A stretch of 33,531 bases of DNA from an uncultured Lachnospiraceae bacterium (GCA_947588855.1 CANQBN010000005.1:1-33531), one strand, 5' to 3'; shown: positions 17,843 to 27,783, counted from the stretch's first letter. The notes: generated from the letters alone by a model not told the origin. Numbers and translations are program-made.

Positions 17843-18631
17843 CTTTTTACCGCTTTTTCCAAAACGCTTTTTTCTGAAAAAAGGAACTTTCGTGGCCGCG
17901 GCTTCCGCACGGCCTTTTCCTTTGTTCTGATAGGCCCGTATCGTCTCATCCAGCTGCTTGAACCGCTCTTCTTCTTTTTCATCACTGACCCGCAGGAGAT
18001 ATTCGACTTCTTTCATAACCCGGTCAGTTACATTTTCGCTGACCGCGTCGCTGACATCTTCCGTTATCTCCTGGCTGATCCTGGCCATATTTGCCTCCAC
18101 AGCCTGTCCGATAATATGGTTCATAATTTCCTGAAAACGAATCATTTTCTCTTCAGCATTCTGAAGTCTGGCAGAATCCGTCTCGGCCAGGCTGAAATCA
18201 CCGTTTGATTCATCACCGGAAGCTGCCGTTTCCGCATTTTCAGACCCGACAGACTGTTTCTGATTTTCGTTCGTCTCCCTGTTCCATTCTTTTGCCTCAT
18301 TGCCATTATTTTCTTTTGTCTTCAGATTCTGTTGAGTTTCCTTCCAGGCAGCTTTCATGTCTTCCTCCATAAGATCCTCGGTGATTACGATGTTTTCCAT
18401 CGCACCTGTCATTTTATTCAAAGCGTTTTTGATTGCCTTCAGCTGGTATCCTCTGTTTTTTAAATCTCTTATCTGGCAGAACAAGCGGATATGCATGTCC
18501 GTATAATATCTGTGACCCATATCGTTACGTGGGATGGCAAGTTCCAGCTCGTCCTCCCAGTATCGAAGAACATGGGTCTCCACATCCACCTGCTTAGCGG
18601 CATCCGATATCAAATAACGCGCTTCAGCCAT
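17834..18631 (-). CDS. MerR-like HTH protein with long coiled-coil and basic C-terminal tail
   Basis: ARYLISDAAKQVDVETHVLRYWEDELELAIPRNDMGHRYYTDMHIRLFCQIRDLKNRGYQLKAIKNAL, then a polar Q/N/E-rich linker, helical region, and the tail FFRKKRFGKSGKKLF. Confidence 0.85.
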   Translation of the reverse strand: MAEARYLISDAAKQVDVETHVLRYWEDELELAIPRNDMGHRYYTDMHIRLFCQIRDLKNRGYQLKAIKNALNKMTGAMENIVITEDLMEEDMKAAWKETQQNLKTKENNGNEAKEWNRETNENQKQSVGSENAETAASGDESNGDFSLAETDSARLQNAEEKMIRFQEIMNHIIGQAVEANMARISQEITEDVSDAVSENVTDRVMKEVEYLLRVSDEKEEERFKQLDETIRAYQNKGKGRAEAAATKVPFFRKKRFGKSGKKLF

Positions 18632-18733
18632 CCTGCTCTCTCCTTTGGTCCGTTAATTTCATACCTTGTTACCATATATATGCCTTGAGAAACGATATTA
18701 TGACTGACACTTTTAATCATATGCATCTTAAAA

Positions 18734-18759
18734 CAGCCGGGACATCATCGTCCCGGCTG
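18734..18759 (-). terminator. Terminator hairpin overlapping the 3' end of dnaB
   Basis: Minus strand CAGCCGGGAC-GATGAT-GTCCCGGCTG-TTTT. The dnaB stop codon lies in the loop. Confidence 0.75.
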
Positions 18760-20094
18760 CCTGGCGGCATTAGCATATTTTGTAAGATGCGGAATCCAAA
18801 CAAGATTTACCGTCCCGATCGGGCCGTTACGCTGTTTGGCGACAATAACCTCCGCCGTATCCTTTGCCTCAGAATCCTTATTATAATAGTCGTCCCTGTA
18901 AAGGAACATGACCACATCCGCATCCTGCTCGATGGCCCCTGATTCGCGGAGATCCGAAAGCATGGGCCTATGATCCGCCCTCGTCTCGCATGCGCGGCTC
19001 AGCTGTGAAAGCGCAACTACAGGCGCCTGTATCTCTCTGGCAAGCGCCTTCAGAGACCTGGAAATCTCAGAAATCTCCTGCTGCCGGTTTTCATTGTTGC
19101 GTCCACTGCCGCTCATCAACTGCAGATAATCGATAATAACCATGCCAAGTCCTCTTTCCAGTTTCATCTTGCGGCATTTTGAGCGGATTTCGGCGACGGT
19201 TATTCCCGGCGTATCATCAATCACCATATTGGAACCGCCGATTCTTCCCACAGCCTCCACTATGGAATCCCAGTCTGCATCATTCAGATTGCCCGTGCGC
19301 AGCTTCTGAGTATCCACGCCAGACTCAGCGGAAAGAATACGGTTGACCAGCTGTTCCTTGGACATCTCCAGACTGAATATCAGGCAGGGAATATTTTTTC
19401 GAACCGCCGCATGGTCTACAATATTCAACACAAACGCCGTCTTTCCCATAGACGGCCTGGCTGCCAGCAAAATTAGATCCGACGGCTGAAACCCTGCTGT
19501 CATGTAATCCAGGTCAACAAACCCCGTAGGAACCCCCGTCACGGTTTCCTTAGTCTTTGACGCGGCCTCCACCTTGTCCAGAACATCAAGAACCACCTGG
19601 CGAATCGGAACCAGTTCTCTTGAATCCCGGCTCTGCAGAAGATCGAAAACACGCTTCTCCGTATCTGCCAGAATATTCTCCAGGGAATCTCTTCCCAGAT
19701 AACAGTTATTGGAAATATCCTCAACCAGCCGGATCAGCCGGCGCAAAATCGCTTTCTCGTGAACAATAACGGCATAGGAGCGCACATTAGCCGATGTGGG
19801 AACCGTGGTGACAATATCTCTGACAAATTCCAGACTGGACACCTCAGGAGGCACGTCTTTCTCCCTCAGCCTGTTCTGAAGCGTCACAAGATCTACCGGT
19901 TTGCCTTCATTAAAAAGCTCCACCATGGACTCATACATGACACCGTACTGATGCTGATAAAAATCGTCCGCCGTCACAATCTCCATCGCTGAAAGAATCG
20001 CTTCTCTGTCCATCAGCATGGAACCAATGACTGACTGCTCAGCCTCAATGCTATGGGGAAGCACCCGTTTAATTAAAGCATCGTCCATGGCCAT
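18745..20094 (-). CDS. dnaB: Replicative DNA helicase
   Basis: LPHSIEAEQSVIGSMLMDREAI...DLILLAARPSMGKTAFVLNI...MVIIDYLQLMSGSGR...LSQLSRACETRADHRPMLSDLRESGAIEQDADVVMFLYRDDYY. Confidence 0.98.
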   Translation of the reverse strand: MAMDDALIKRVLPHSIEAEQSVIGSMLMDREAILSAMEIVTADDFYQHQYGVMYESMVELFNEGKPVDLVTLQNRLREKDVPPEVSSLEFVRDIVTTVPTSANVRSYAVIVHEKAILRRLIRLVEDISNNCYLGRDSLENILADTEKRVFDLLQSRDSRELVPIRQVVLDVLDKVEAASKTKETVTGVPTGFVDLDYMTAGFQPSDLILLAARPSMGKTAFVLNIVDHAAVRKNIPCLIFSLEMSKEQLVNRILSAESGVDTQKLRTGNLNDADWDSIVEAVGRIGGSNMVIDDTPGITVAEIRSKCRKMKLERGLGMVIIDYLQLMSGSGRNNENRQQEISEISRSLKALAREIQAPVVALSQLSRACETRADHRPMLSDLRESGAIEQDADVVMFLYRDDYYNKDSEAKDTAEVIVAKQRNGPIGTVNLVWIPHLTKYANAARQPGR

Positions 20095-20115
20095 TGCATT
20101 CTCTCCATTCCGGTA

Positions 20116-20562
20116 TTATTCTGCCTCAACCTTTACAGTCAGCTGAGCTGTTACATCTTTATGGAGCTTTACAGGCACCTGATGAACGCCCAATGTCTTA
20201 ATGGGTTCCGGAAGCACCAGCTTCTTCTTATCAAGCTCCACACCGATCTGCTCCTCCACAGCCCTGGCAATCTCCTTGCCGGAAACAGAGCCAAAAGCCT
20301 TGCCGTTTTCCCCGGCTCTGATAGCCAGAGTTACCGAAGACTGAGACAGCTTTTCACCCAGTTCCCTGGCCGCCTGCAGCTGCTGAAGAGCCACCTTTTC
20401 GGCATTCGCTTTCTGCAGTTTCAGTTCATTCAGATTCTTTGGAGTTGCCTCCACGCCTAACTTTTTGGGCAGAATATAATTTCTCGCGTAACCGTCGCTG
20501 ACCTTCACGACCTGCCCCTTTTTTCCCAATGCCTTTACATCTTCCAACAATACAACATCCAT
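20116..20562 (-). CDS. rplI: 50S ribosomal protein L9
   Basis: MDVVLLEDVKALGKKGQVVKVSDGYARNYILPKKLGVEAT; canonical bL9. Confidence 0.98.
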   Translation of the reverse strand: MDVVLLEDVKALGKKGQVVKVSDGYARNYILPKKLGVEATPKNLNELKLQKANAEKVALQQLQAARELGEKLSQSSVTLAIRAGENGKAFGSVSGKEIARAVEEQIGVELDKKKLVLPEPIKTLGVHQVPVKLHKDVTAQLTVKVEAE

Positions 20563-20577
20563 TCTGATTCCTCCTGA

Positions 20578-22626
20578 CTACTGCACTTCTCCATTGTCTA
20601 TCATCTCTTTGATCACAGCCTTAAGCCGCTCTTTGGCTTCTGCCATGGTCGTATCCGTAAGCTGTGCTCCAGCTATAGAACGGTGGCCGCCGCCGCCCAG
20701 CCTCTCCATCATTACCTGAACATTCACTTCATCGATCGAGCGGGCGCTCAGATAAATAACTCCGTTATACTGGGACAATACCACGGAACCCTTAATTCCG
20801 CGGATGCTCAGCAGCTCATTGGCAGCCTGGGCCGCCACGATCGTAGGATTCTCAATTCCTTCCGACGGGCATTCGCTTATGGCAAACGCGCCTTCAAAAA
20901 CCTCCGCCTGGCTGACCGCCTGCGCTCTGGCTTTGTAGTTAATCATCTCATCCCGGAACAGCTTGCGGACACGCGTCACATCCGCGCCGCTTCTCCGCAG
21001 GAACGCCGCTGCTTCAAAAGTCCGGACTCCCGTCTGGTTATTGAAATAATTGGTGTCAATTACAATACCTGCATACAAAGAATCCGCCTCCTGAGGCTTC
21101 ATCTTAATACCGTCCGCAATATACTGAAGCACTTCCGCAACCATCTCGCAGGTAGAAGATGCATACGGCTCTACATACGAAAGAACCGCATTATCAATAA
21201 TTTCGCTGCCCTGCCGGTGGTGATCCAGAACCACAATGGTTTTTATCATACGAAGCAGGGAGGGCGCTTCTGTAATACTGGGCCGGTTCACATCTACCAC
21301 TACAAGCATTGTAGACGAATCAACCGCCTCAACCGCCTGGTCACCGCTCAAAAACATGTCCGCAGGATAACCAGAGCTTTCCGTAAAGCGATCAATCATA
21401 GGACGGACCGACGATGTAATATCATTGATCACAATATGAGCCTTTTTATCCAGAGCCGCCGCGATTCGGTATATGCCTACCGAAGCGCCAAAGGAATCAA
21501 TATCTCCCAGTCTGTGCCCCATAATCAGGATCTTCTCTTTGGTGCTTATCAGCTCCCGAAGGGCATGTGCTTTCACTCTCGCCTTCACTCTGGTGGTCTT
21601 TTCCTTCTGCTGGGACTTTCCGCCAAAATATTCCGTCTTTTCATTGCTCTTAATGACTGCCTGATCGCCGCCGCGGCCCAGCGCCATATCTATCGCCATA
21701 CGGGCAAATTCGTAATTCTGCCCATAACTTTCTCCGCCCATTCCAAGTCCGATGCTCAGCGTCACCGCCATCTCATTGCCGATATTGACTGCCTTCACAT
21801 CATCCAGAATAGGAAATCTCTGTTCTCTGAGCTCCGGCACGTAGTGCTGCTTGATGACAAAGAAATATTTATCCTTTTCCATCTTCTTCACTACGCCGTT
21901 CAGGTTATTGACATACTTGTTAATCCGCCGGTCAATAAGAGCCATCAAAAGAGACCTTCGCACCTCCTCCACACTCTCCAGCGCCTCGTCATAGTTGTCC
22001 AGATAGATAAGTCCGGCCACCATGCGCTGATCAAAGATCTCCTGCTGATACCGAAGAATCTCCGTCTCGTCAAACAGATATACAGCCAGCAGATCCTGAG
22101 CGTCCTGATTGTGTTCCAGCAGTCCCAGCTCCTCATCATACGCTCCCAGGCGCAGAGGTTTAATATCCATACGGTAGTTTCTGTCTCCCAGCACCGTATG
22201 AATGCTGACGTTCTCTGAGAAATCCTTAAGCGTCTCTTTTGTCACGTCCGGAAACATCGCCATGAGAGTGCCGTTCTTCATCTTATTTTTCCTGGCTATC
22301 TCTGTAAACTGCTCGTTCATCCAGAGAAAACGTCCGTTCTCATCCGCGACTAAGTAAGGTACGTCCAGTTTTTCCAGCAGATTCTTCTGAACCCAGGCGT
22401 AATCCGCGGAAAACTCCACCAATCCGGCCATCAGCTTCTTCCGCCTGTACACATACAGCACAATAGATATAATCAGATACACTATTGTAAATCCGCACAT
22501 GGCAAGGCCGGCACCTGTATCAATGGCGCCGACAACCACATTCATGAGAATTACCAGGGCCCCCAGAAAAAGCGGCCACTGAAGATAGAGCCCCAACTGC
22601 CCTCTCACATTCCTTTTCTCATCCAT
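20578..22626 (-). CDS. gdpP: Cyclic-di-AMP phosphodiesterase (PAS-GGDEF-DHH/DHHA1)
   Basis: Two N-terminal TMs, PAS-like region, degenerate GGDEF, MGHRLGDIDSFGASVGIYR, VVLDHHRQ, DTNYFNNQTG, GGGGHRSIAGAQ. Adjacent to rplI and dnaB as in many Firmicutes. Confidence 0.95.
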   Translation of the reverse strand: MDEKRNVRGQLGLYLQWPLFLGALVILMNVVVGAIDTGAGLAMCGFTIVYLIISIVLYVYRRKKLMAGLVEFSADYAWVQKNLLEKLDVPYLVADENGRFLWMNEQFTEIARKNKMKNGTLMAMFPDVTKETLKDFSENVSIHTVLGDRNYRMDIKPLRLGAYDEELGLLEHNQDAQDLLAVYLFDETEILRYQQEIFDQRMVAGLIYLDNYDEALESVEEVRRSLLMALIDRRINKYVNNLNGVVKKMEKDKYFFVIKQHYVPELREQRFPILDDVKAVNIGNEMAVTLSIGLGMGGESYGQNYEFARMAIDMALGRGGDQAVIKSNEKTEYFGGKSQQKEKTTRVKARVKAHALRELISTKEKILIMGHRLGDIDSFGASVGIYRIAAALDKKAHIVINDITSSVRPMIDRFTESSGYPADMFLSGDQAVEAVDSSTMLVVVDVNRPSITEAPSLLRMIKTIVVLDHHRQGSEIIDNAVLSYVEPYASSTCEMVAEVLQYIADGIKMKPQEADSLYAGIVIDTNYFNNQTGVRTFEAAAFLRRSGADVTRVRKLFRDEMINYKARAQAVSQAEVFEGAFAISECPSEGIENPTIVAAQAANELLSIRGIKGSVVLSQYNGVIYLSARSIDEVNVQVMMERLGGGGHRSIAGAQLTDTTMAEAKERLKAVIKEMIDNGEVQ

Positions 22627-22687
22627 AATTTTTCTCCTCGTCATTACATTATATCACAAGGAAAGGATTTCGTCTATGCCGGAATTT

Positions 22688-23521
22688 TCACTCGTTCCTG
22701 TAGAACCGTACAGCCTGCCCCGCCAGAACAAAACGATTATTGTGATCGGCACCCGTACAGGTAGACAACAGAACCAACGGCGCTTTCTCCGCATGTTCCA
22801 CGGCAGGGATCTCATACCAGGAAAAGCTCTTCATCCGTTCAAGATACTGCCTTCTCTCATTCTCATCCGAAAATGCCGCCGGATAATATTCTTCCCTGGC
22901 CGCCACGTTTCCGGCAGCAAAGATCCGGCACCGATACACGCCGTCCGGAGTATATATGTCAAAATACGGGAAACGATCCAGATATGTTTTCTCACGGTAC
23001 TTCTTCAGCAGGCCGAACATGGTCCCATTCTTCATATTATGACCATATATAATCGTATTTTCATCCGTCATCATACCTTTGTTTCTGGCGTCCTGAAAAA
23101 TGCTTCCGGCTATATTGCGGGTATTACCGAACGTATGATTAAGGTAGTAATCATTATCATCCCCCTGTACCACGGGATAACTGATCTCCTGACCTGGGAA
23201 ATCGATCCAGGCCACAACATCATCGTTAACTTCAGACAGAGCATCGAAATCTATGGAAAGCGCTGGCGGAAAAAGCCCGTTCGAGTCAGACGACTCCTGC
23301 CCGCCGGGTTCTGTATCCGTCCGCTGCGCCCCTTCTTTGAAAATATCCTGTCTCACACAAACAGTATCGCGGACAAGCGCTTCATATTCTTCTTTGCCTT
23401 CCCGGTAAGCACGCCAATAGGAAATCAGCGTTCCTGCAGAAAGCAGGAAAAGAACTGCACAAAACAAGAACAACACTTTGATCAAAAAACGTTTTTTCAT
23501 AATTCTATAGTTCATTTCCAT
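22688..23521 (-). CDS. srtB: Class B sortase
   Basis: N-terminal TM; DVVAWIDFPGQEISYPVVQGDDNDYYLNHTF; IIYGHNMKNGTMFGLL; LLSTCTGADHNNRFVLAGQ (catalytic His, Cys, Arg). Confidence 0.92.
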   Translation of the reverse strand: MEMNYRIMKKRFLIKVLFLFCAVLFLLSAGTLISYWRAYREGKEEYEALVRDTVCVRQDIFKEGAQRTDTEPGGQESSDSNGLFPPALSIDFDALSEVNDDVVAWIDFPGQEISYPVVQGDDNDYYLNHTFGNTRNIAGSIFQDARNKGMMTDENTIIYGHNMKNGTMFGLLKKYREKTYLDRFPYFDIYTPDGVYRCRIFAAGNVAAREEYYPAAFSDENERRQYLERMKSFSWYEIPAVEHAEKAPLVLLSTCTGADHNNRFVLAGQAVRFYRNE

Positions 23522-24353
23522 TCAGGTACTGATATACATCACGGCGGCTGATACCCCGGTCCTTCGCCACCATGCGCATGGCCTCTTTATTCAAAACCCC
23601 CTGTTTTTCATAATAAGCCATATGCTCTTCTATCGTCATCTCCTGCCATGATCGGGCCAGTTCCTCCAACTTGGACTCTCTGCTCCTGCCCTCCAGGACA
23701 ATAACGCATTCTCCCTTCGGTTCCTCCTCTTCATACCGGCTCACCGCCTGTTCAAGGGTCGTCTGCCATGCCTCTTCATATTTTTTTGTCAGTTCCCGGC
23801 ATAATGTCATATTCCGGTCCCCAAGCGCCGACAGAAGTTCCGACAGAGTTTTCCGAAGCCGATGGGGAGCCTCATATATTATAATGGTACGCGTCTCCTC
23901 TCTCAGCTCTTCCAAAATCCATTGCCGTTCTTTCTTATCGGCAGGCAGAAACGCTTCAAAGCAAAATCTGCGCGTACTCAGACCGGAAAGCGTCAGCGCC
24001 GTTACACAGGCAGCCGGCCCCGGCAGGGAAGTGACCGATATCCCCGATTCATAGCACTGCTTCACCAGTTCTTCTCCCGGATCGGAGATACCGGGCGTGC
24101 CGGCATCCGTCACCAGAGCCACATTTACGCCCTGCTTCAATTGCTCCACCAGGTATCTGGCCTTCTCAATCTTATTAAATTCATGATAGCTGGTCATCGG
24201 CGTGTCGATGTGAAAATGGTTCAGAAGCTTAATACTGTGGCGGGTATCCTCCGCGGCAATCAAATCCACTTCTTTCAGAGTATTCAGAACTCTCAGCGTA
24301 ATATCTTCCAGATTGCCTATCGGCGTAGCGCAGAGATATAATTTGCCTTCCAT
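23505..24353 (-). CDS. rsmI: 16S rRNA (cytidine(1402)-2'-O)-methyltransferase
   Basis: MEGKLYLCATPIGNLEDITLRVLNTLKEVDLIAAEDTRHSIKLLNHF...VTDAGTPGISDPGEELV...LPGPAACVTALTLSGL. Confidence 0.97.
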   Translation of the reverse strand: MEGKLYLCATPIGNLEDITLRVLNTLKEVDLIAAEDTRHSIKLLNHFHIDTPMTSYHEFNKIEKARYLVEQLKQGVNVALVTDAGTPGISDPGEELVKQCYESGISVTSLPGPAACVTALTLSGLSTRRFCFEAFLPADKKERQWILEELREETRTIIIYEAPHRLRKTLSELLSALGDRNMTLCRELTKKYEEAWQTTLEQAVSRYEEEEPKGECVIVLEGRSRESKLEELARSWQEMTIEEHMAYYEKQGVLNKEAMRMVAKDRGISRRDVYQYLNGNEL

Positions 24354-24383
24354 TTTTGTCACCTCGTCTTACAACGTATAACT

Positions 24384-25121
24384 TTAATAACCATATTTTT
24401 CCCGGATCTCATCCGAGTAAACTCCCGGTTCTCTGAATACAATCACCGGAGCCTCCGTAATCAGCTGCGGATTACCGCCTCTCACAGCTTCTATAAGCAC
24501 CATATTTGCTTCTCTGTCCAGCAGGGGATGAACCATTTTCATCCGTTTCGGTTCAAGACGGTATTTTTTCAGAGTGACGATAATCTCTGTCAGCCGAACC
24601 GGGCGATGCACCATATAGAACCTGCCTCCGGGCCTCAGGATTTTAGCTGTCTCGCGAATCACGTCCTCCAGCGTGCACAGCACTTCATGCCGGGCAATTG
24701 CCTTGGGCAGATCCGGATTAGTCAGACCGCCTCCATTTTCCATATAAGGGGGATTGGAAGTAACAACGTCAAAGGAAGCCAGACCAAACAGCCGGCCGGC
24801 CTCCTTAATATCTCCCTGCACAATGGAAATCTCATCTTCCAAATGGTTGCAGACAACACTCCGCCTGGCCATATCTACCATATCCGGCTGAATCTCCAAT
24901 CCTGTGAAATGTCTGCCTTCCGTTTTTGCTTTTAAAAGAATCGGAATAATTCCCGTTCCGGTCCCCAGATCCAGAACATTCTCCCCGGATTTTACGCAGG
25001 TGAAACCGGACAACAGCACCGCATCCATTCCAAAGCAGAATTTCCGGCTGTTCTGAATAATCTTGTAACCACCCCGCTGCAGATCATCAAACCGTTCATT
25101 CTCCCGCAATTCAATCATCAT
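24384..25121 (-). CDS. tRNA1(Val) (adenine(37)-N6)-methyltransferase family protein
   Basis: FCFGMDAVLLSGFTCVKSGENVLDLGTGTGIIPILL...FDVVTSNPPYMENGGG: SAM-binding and NPPY motifs. Confidence 0.92.
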   Translation of the reverse strand: MMIELRENERFDDLQRGGYKIIQNSRKFCFGMDAVLLSGFTCVKSGENVLDLGTGTGIIPILLKAKTEGRHFTGLEIQPDMVDMARRSVVCNHLEDEISIVQGDIKEAGRLFGLASFDVVTSNPPYMENGGGLTNPDLPKAIARHEVLCTLEDVIRETAKILRPGGRFYMVHRPVRLTEIIVTLKKYRLEPKRMKMVHPLLDREANMVLIEAVRGGNPQLITEAPVIVFREPGVYSDEIREKYGY

Positions 25122-26034
25122 CTAACGCCGTTTCCCTCTCCGAACGGTCATAAGCCTCCAGACGCTTAAGTTCCTCCTCCTGAGGCGGATTCTGAGCATG
25201 CCCTTTGTCCTTTTTCTTCCGCGGTTTAAAATGCAGCTGATCCGTCCGATATTCTACAATCTCTTTCTCATCGTTATCGACTGTCACCAGCACCTTCACT
25301 AACTGACGCAGTACATTAACGCTGTGAACCTCTCCCCGCAAACCGTCGTCCGTCGTTACATAATCGCCCACAGCCGGCAGTTTGCTGTTCAGATATTCAT
25401 AAGTTTCCTCTTCATTCTTGAGACAGCACATAAGTCTGCCGCATACGCCGGAAATCTTTGTGGGATTTAAAGACAGATTCTGCTCTTTTGCCATCTTAAT
25501 AGATACCGGTATGAATTCGGACAAATACGTGTGACAGCACAGCGGTCTGCCGCAGATACCCACGCCGCCGACAATCTTGGTCTCATCCCGAACTCCTACC
25601 TGGCGTAGTTCGATCCTCGTCTTAAAAACAGATGCCAGATCCTTCACCAGCTCGCGGAAATCGATTCTTCCGTCAGCGGTAAAATAAAACAGTATCTTAT
25701 TGTTGTCGAACGTGTATTCCACGTCGATCAGTTTCATCTCCAGTCCGTGCTTTTTGATTTTCTCAAGGCAGATCTTAAACGCCTCTTTTTCCTTTCTCTT
25801 ATTCTCGGCCTCCCTGGCGTCGTCATCATCCGAGGCCAGGCGAATGACCGGCTTCAGCGGCTGTATCACCTTGTCGTCTTCCACTTCCCTATTGCCCAGC
25901 ACCACATAGCCATATTCTATTCCCCGCGCCGTCTCTACAATCACATGCTGGCCCACTTTTATATCGTATGTTCCCGGGGCAAAGTAATATATCTTTCCCA
26001 CATTGCGAAATCTCACTCCAATTACTGTCGTCAT
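25111..26034 (-). CDS. ricT: Stage 0 sporulation / PSP1 family protein (RicT/YaaT)
   Basis: VIGVRFRNVGKIYYFAPG...GRIDFRELVKDLASVFKTRIELRQVGVRDETKIVGGVGICGRPLCCHTYLSEFIPVSIKMAKEQNLSLNPTKISGVCGRLMCCLKNEEETY. Confidence 0.96.
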   Translation of the reverse strand: MTTVIGVRFRNVGKIYYFAPGTYDIKVGQHVIVETARGIEYGYVVLGNREVEDDKVIQPLKPVIRLASDDDDAREAENKRKEKEAFKICLEKIKKHGLEMKLIDVEYTFDNNKILFYFTADGRIDFRELVKDLASVFKTRIELRQVGVRDETKIVGGVGICGRPLCCHTYLSEFIPVSIKMAKEQNLSLNPTKISGVCGRLMCCLKNEEETYEYLNSKLPAVGDYVTTDDGLRGEVHSVNVLRQLVKVLVTVDNDEKEIVEYRTDQLHFKPRKKKDKGHAQNPPQEEELKRLEAYDRSERETALDDD

Positions 26035-26035
26035 C

Positions 26036-27025
26036 TTAATTCTCCTTTATCACCAGAAGCAAGAGCTCCATGGCAAGCTCCATATTTACATTGGCCGTCA
26101 GGCGAAGTTTCGTCCGGTCAATCGCCTCGAGAATCTTCTCAAAGCCGCCGTAGCCTGTCTCCCGGCTCAGCTGCTCAATAAATTCTGATTCTTTCCTAAA
26201 AAACAAAAGCTCAGTCTCTTCAGAAGTCTTAAACACCAGTGCGTCCCGATACCACATCTGTATAAAATCCAGGCACTCGTCAATATCCAGTTCTTCATCC
26301 TTCCACTGTCTGATTTTCTCCATCATCTCAGACAGATCCAGGTTTTTTACGTTCTTGAGCAAATAGACAAGTTCATCATACAAGTAACGGAAATCATCGG
26401 ATTCCGCCAGTCGGACAGCCTTTCCAAGATTCCCTCTGGCAAAAGCAGTATACAGCCTGGCATCGGCTTCAGACACTCCCCTGATTTCAGTCAGATAGTC
26501 CCGGACTTCAGAATCCCGCAGAGGTTGCAGCTTCAACTGAACACAGCGGGACAGAATCGTTGGCAGAAGCGCATCCGCGTTAGCGGTCAGCAGAAGAATA
26601 ATCGCGTAACCGGGAGGTTCTTCTATGGTCTTAAGCAGAGCGTTCTGCGCCTGAACCGTCATTTTCTCAGCTTCGTCCACTATATATATCTTGTAGCTGC
26701 CGTTATAAGGACGAATCATGACCGTATCGTTAATCTGGTCCCGGATATCCTCCACGCCAATGGACTGCGGCTTTTCATGAGATACCCGGATGAGATCCGG
26801 ATGATTGCCAGAGAGTACCTGCCGGCAGGAATGACACTTCATACAGGGCCGGTTCTGATCATTCTCACAGAGAAGTGTTAACGCAAAGGCGTTGGCCAGG
26901 GATTTTTTCCCCATACCGGCCTCACCTGCCAGAATATAGGCGTGAGATACCTTGCGGACCTGTATGGCTTTCTGAAAATGCCGCTTAACCGCATCATGTC
27001 CTAAAATGTCATCAAATCCCGGCAT
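26036..27025 (-). CDS. holB: DNA polymerase III delta' subunit
   Basis: MPGFDDILGHDAVKRHFQKAIQVRKVSHAYILAGEAGMGKKSLANAFA...ENDQNRPCMKCHSCRQV...VDEAEKMTVQAQNALLKTIEEPP. ATG at 27025 preceded by GGAGGAGG. Confidence 0.95.
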   Translation of the reverse strand: MPGFDDILGHDAVKRHFQKAIQVRKVSHAYILAGEAGMGKKSLANAFALTLLCENDQNRPCMKCHSCRQVLSGNHPDLIRVSHEKPQSIGVEDIRDQINDTVMIRPYNGSYKIYIVDEAEKMTVQAQNALLKTIEEPPGYAIILLLTANADALLPTILSRCVQLKLQPLRDSEVRDYLTEIRGVSEADARLYTAFARGNLGKAVRLAESDDFRYLYDELVYLLKNVKNLDLSEMMEKIRQWKDEELDIDECLDFIQMWYRDALVFKTSEETELLFFRKESEFIEQLSRETGYGGFEKILEAIDRTKLRLTANVNMELAMELLLLVIKEN

Positions 27026-27099
27026 GTCCCAGCCTCCTCCCTCAAAAGTATAACACAAATCAAAGAATGTGTATAGCGTTTCTTTTATCCAGAAATATC

Positions 27100-27783
27100 T
27101 CACAAAATCGAAGGATGAAGCCTTTCCCTGATCAGCTTATGAATCTCATCAGCCGGCTTTATATTTCCTTCCCCGTCGCAGCACGCGATCCGATCCCATC
27201 CGTATTTCTCCACCAGAATCAGGCTGTTATTGTAAGATCTGACCAGAAAATCCGGATTTGCTTCATGAATATCCTTGGCCGCCTGATGTGTTATCTTGTT
27301 CTCCCGGTCTTTCATAAGTCTCAGAGACACCTCCGGTTTCACATCCAGAAAAAACACATGATCCGGCACGGGCAGCCCGCCCTTCACATATTCAAAATCA
27401 TATTCCCAGTCCAGAAACGCCATCTTCTCTTCCAGAGAATCCAACTTGGAAGCCTGATGCAGCATGTTGCTGGTCACATATCGGTCACAGATAATGATAG
27501 AATCTTCCCCGTTTTCATAAAATGCTTTCCAATCTTTTAAATAAGAAGCGAAACGATCCACCGCATAGAAAGCCGAAGTCACATAGGCGTTGACTGCATA
27601 GGCGTCCGTGCCAAATTCGCTGCCCAGATACATCTTCACCAGAGTGGAAGAAGGACTGTCATAATTCGGGTAGGTTACCATTCGGACCTTCTTTCCCTGT
27701 CCTTTCAGATATTCGTATAAAAACCTTGTCTGAGTGGCCTTGCCGCTGCCGTCGCTGCCTTCAATGACAATTACCTTACCCAT
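27100..27783 (-). CDS. tmk: Thymidylate kinase
   Basis: MGKVIVIEGSDGSGKATQTRFLYEYLKGQGKKVRMVTYPNYDSPSS...IICDRYVTSNMLHQASKL. Start at 27783 or 27789. Confidence 0.93.
   Translation of the reverse strand: MGKVIVIEGSDGSGKATQTRFLYEYLKGQGKKVRMVTYPNYDSPSSTLVKMYLGSEFGTDAYAVNAYVTSAFYAVDRFASYLKDWKAFYENGEDSIIICDRYVTSNMLHQASKLDSLEEKMAFLDWEYDFEYVKGGLPVPDHVFFLDVKPEVSLRLMKDRENKITHQAAKDIHEANPDFLVRSYNNSLILVEKYGWDRIACCDGEGNIKPADEIHKLIRERLHPSIL

Noticed and set aside
20683-22218. 511-aa plus-strand ORF
   Set aside because: Fully antisense to gdpP, whose frame has clear PAS/GGDEF/DHH motifs; Arg/His/Ile-rich shadow translation without recognisable domains.
22676-23551. 291-aa plus-strand ORF
   Set aside because: Antisense to sortase B, which has intact catalytic motifs.
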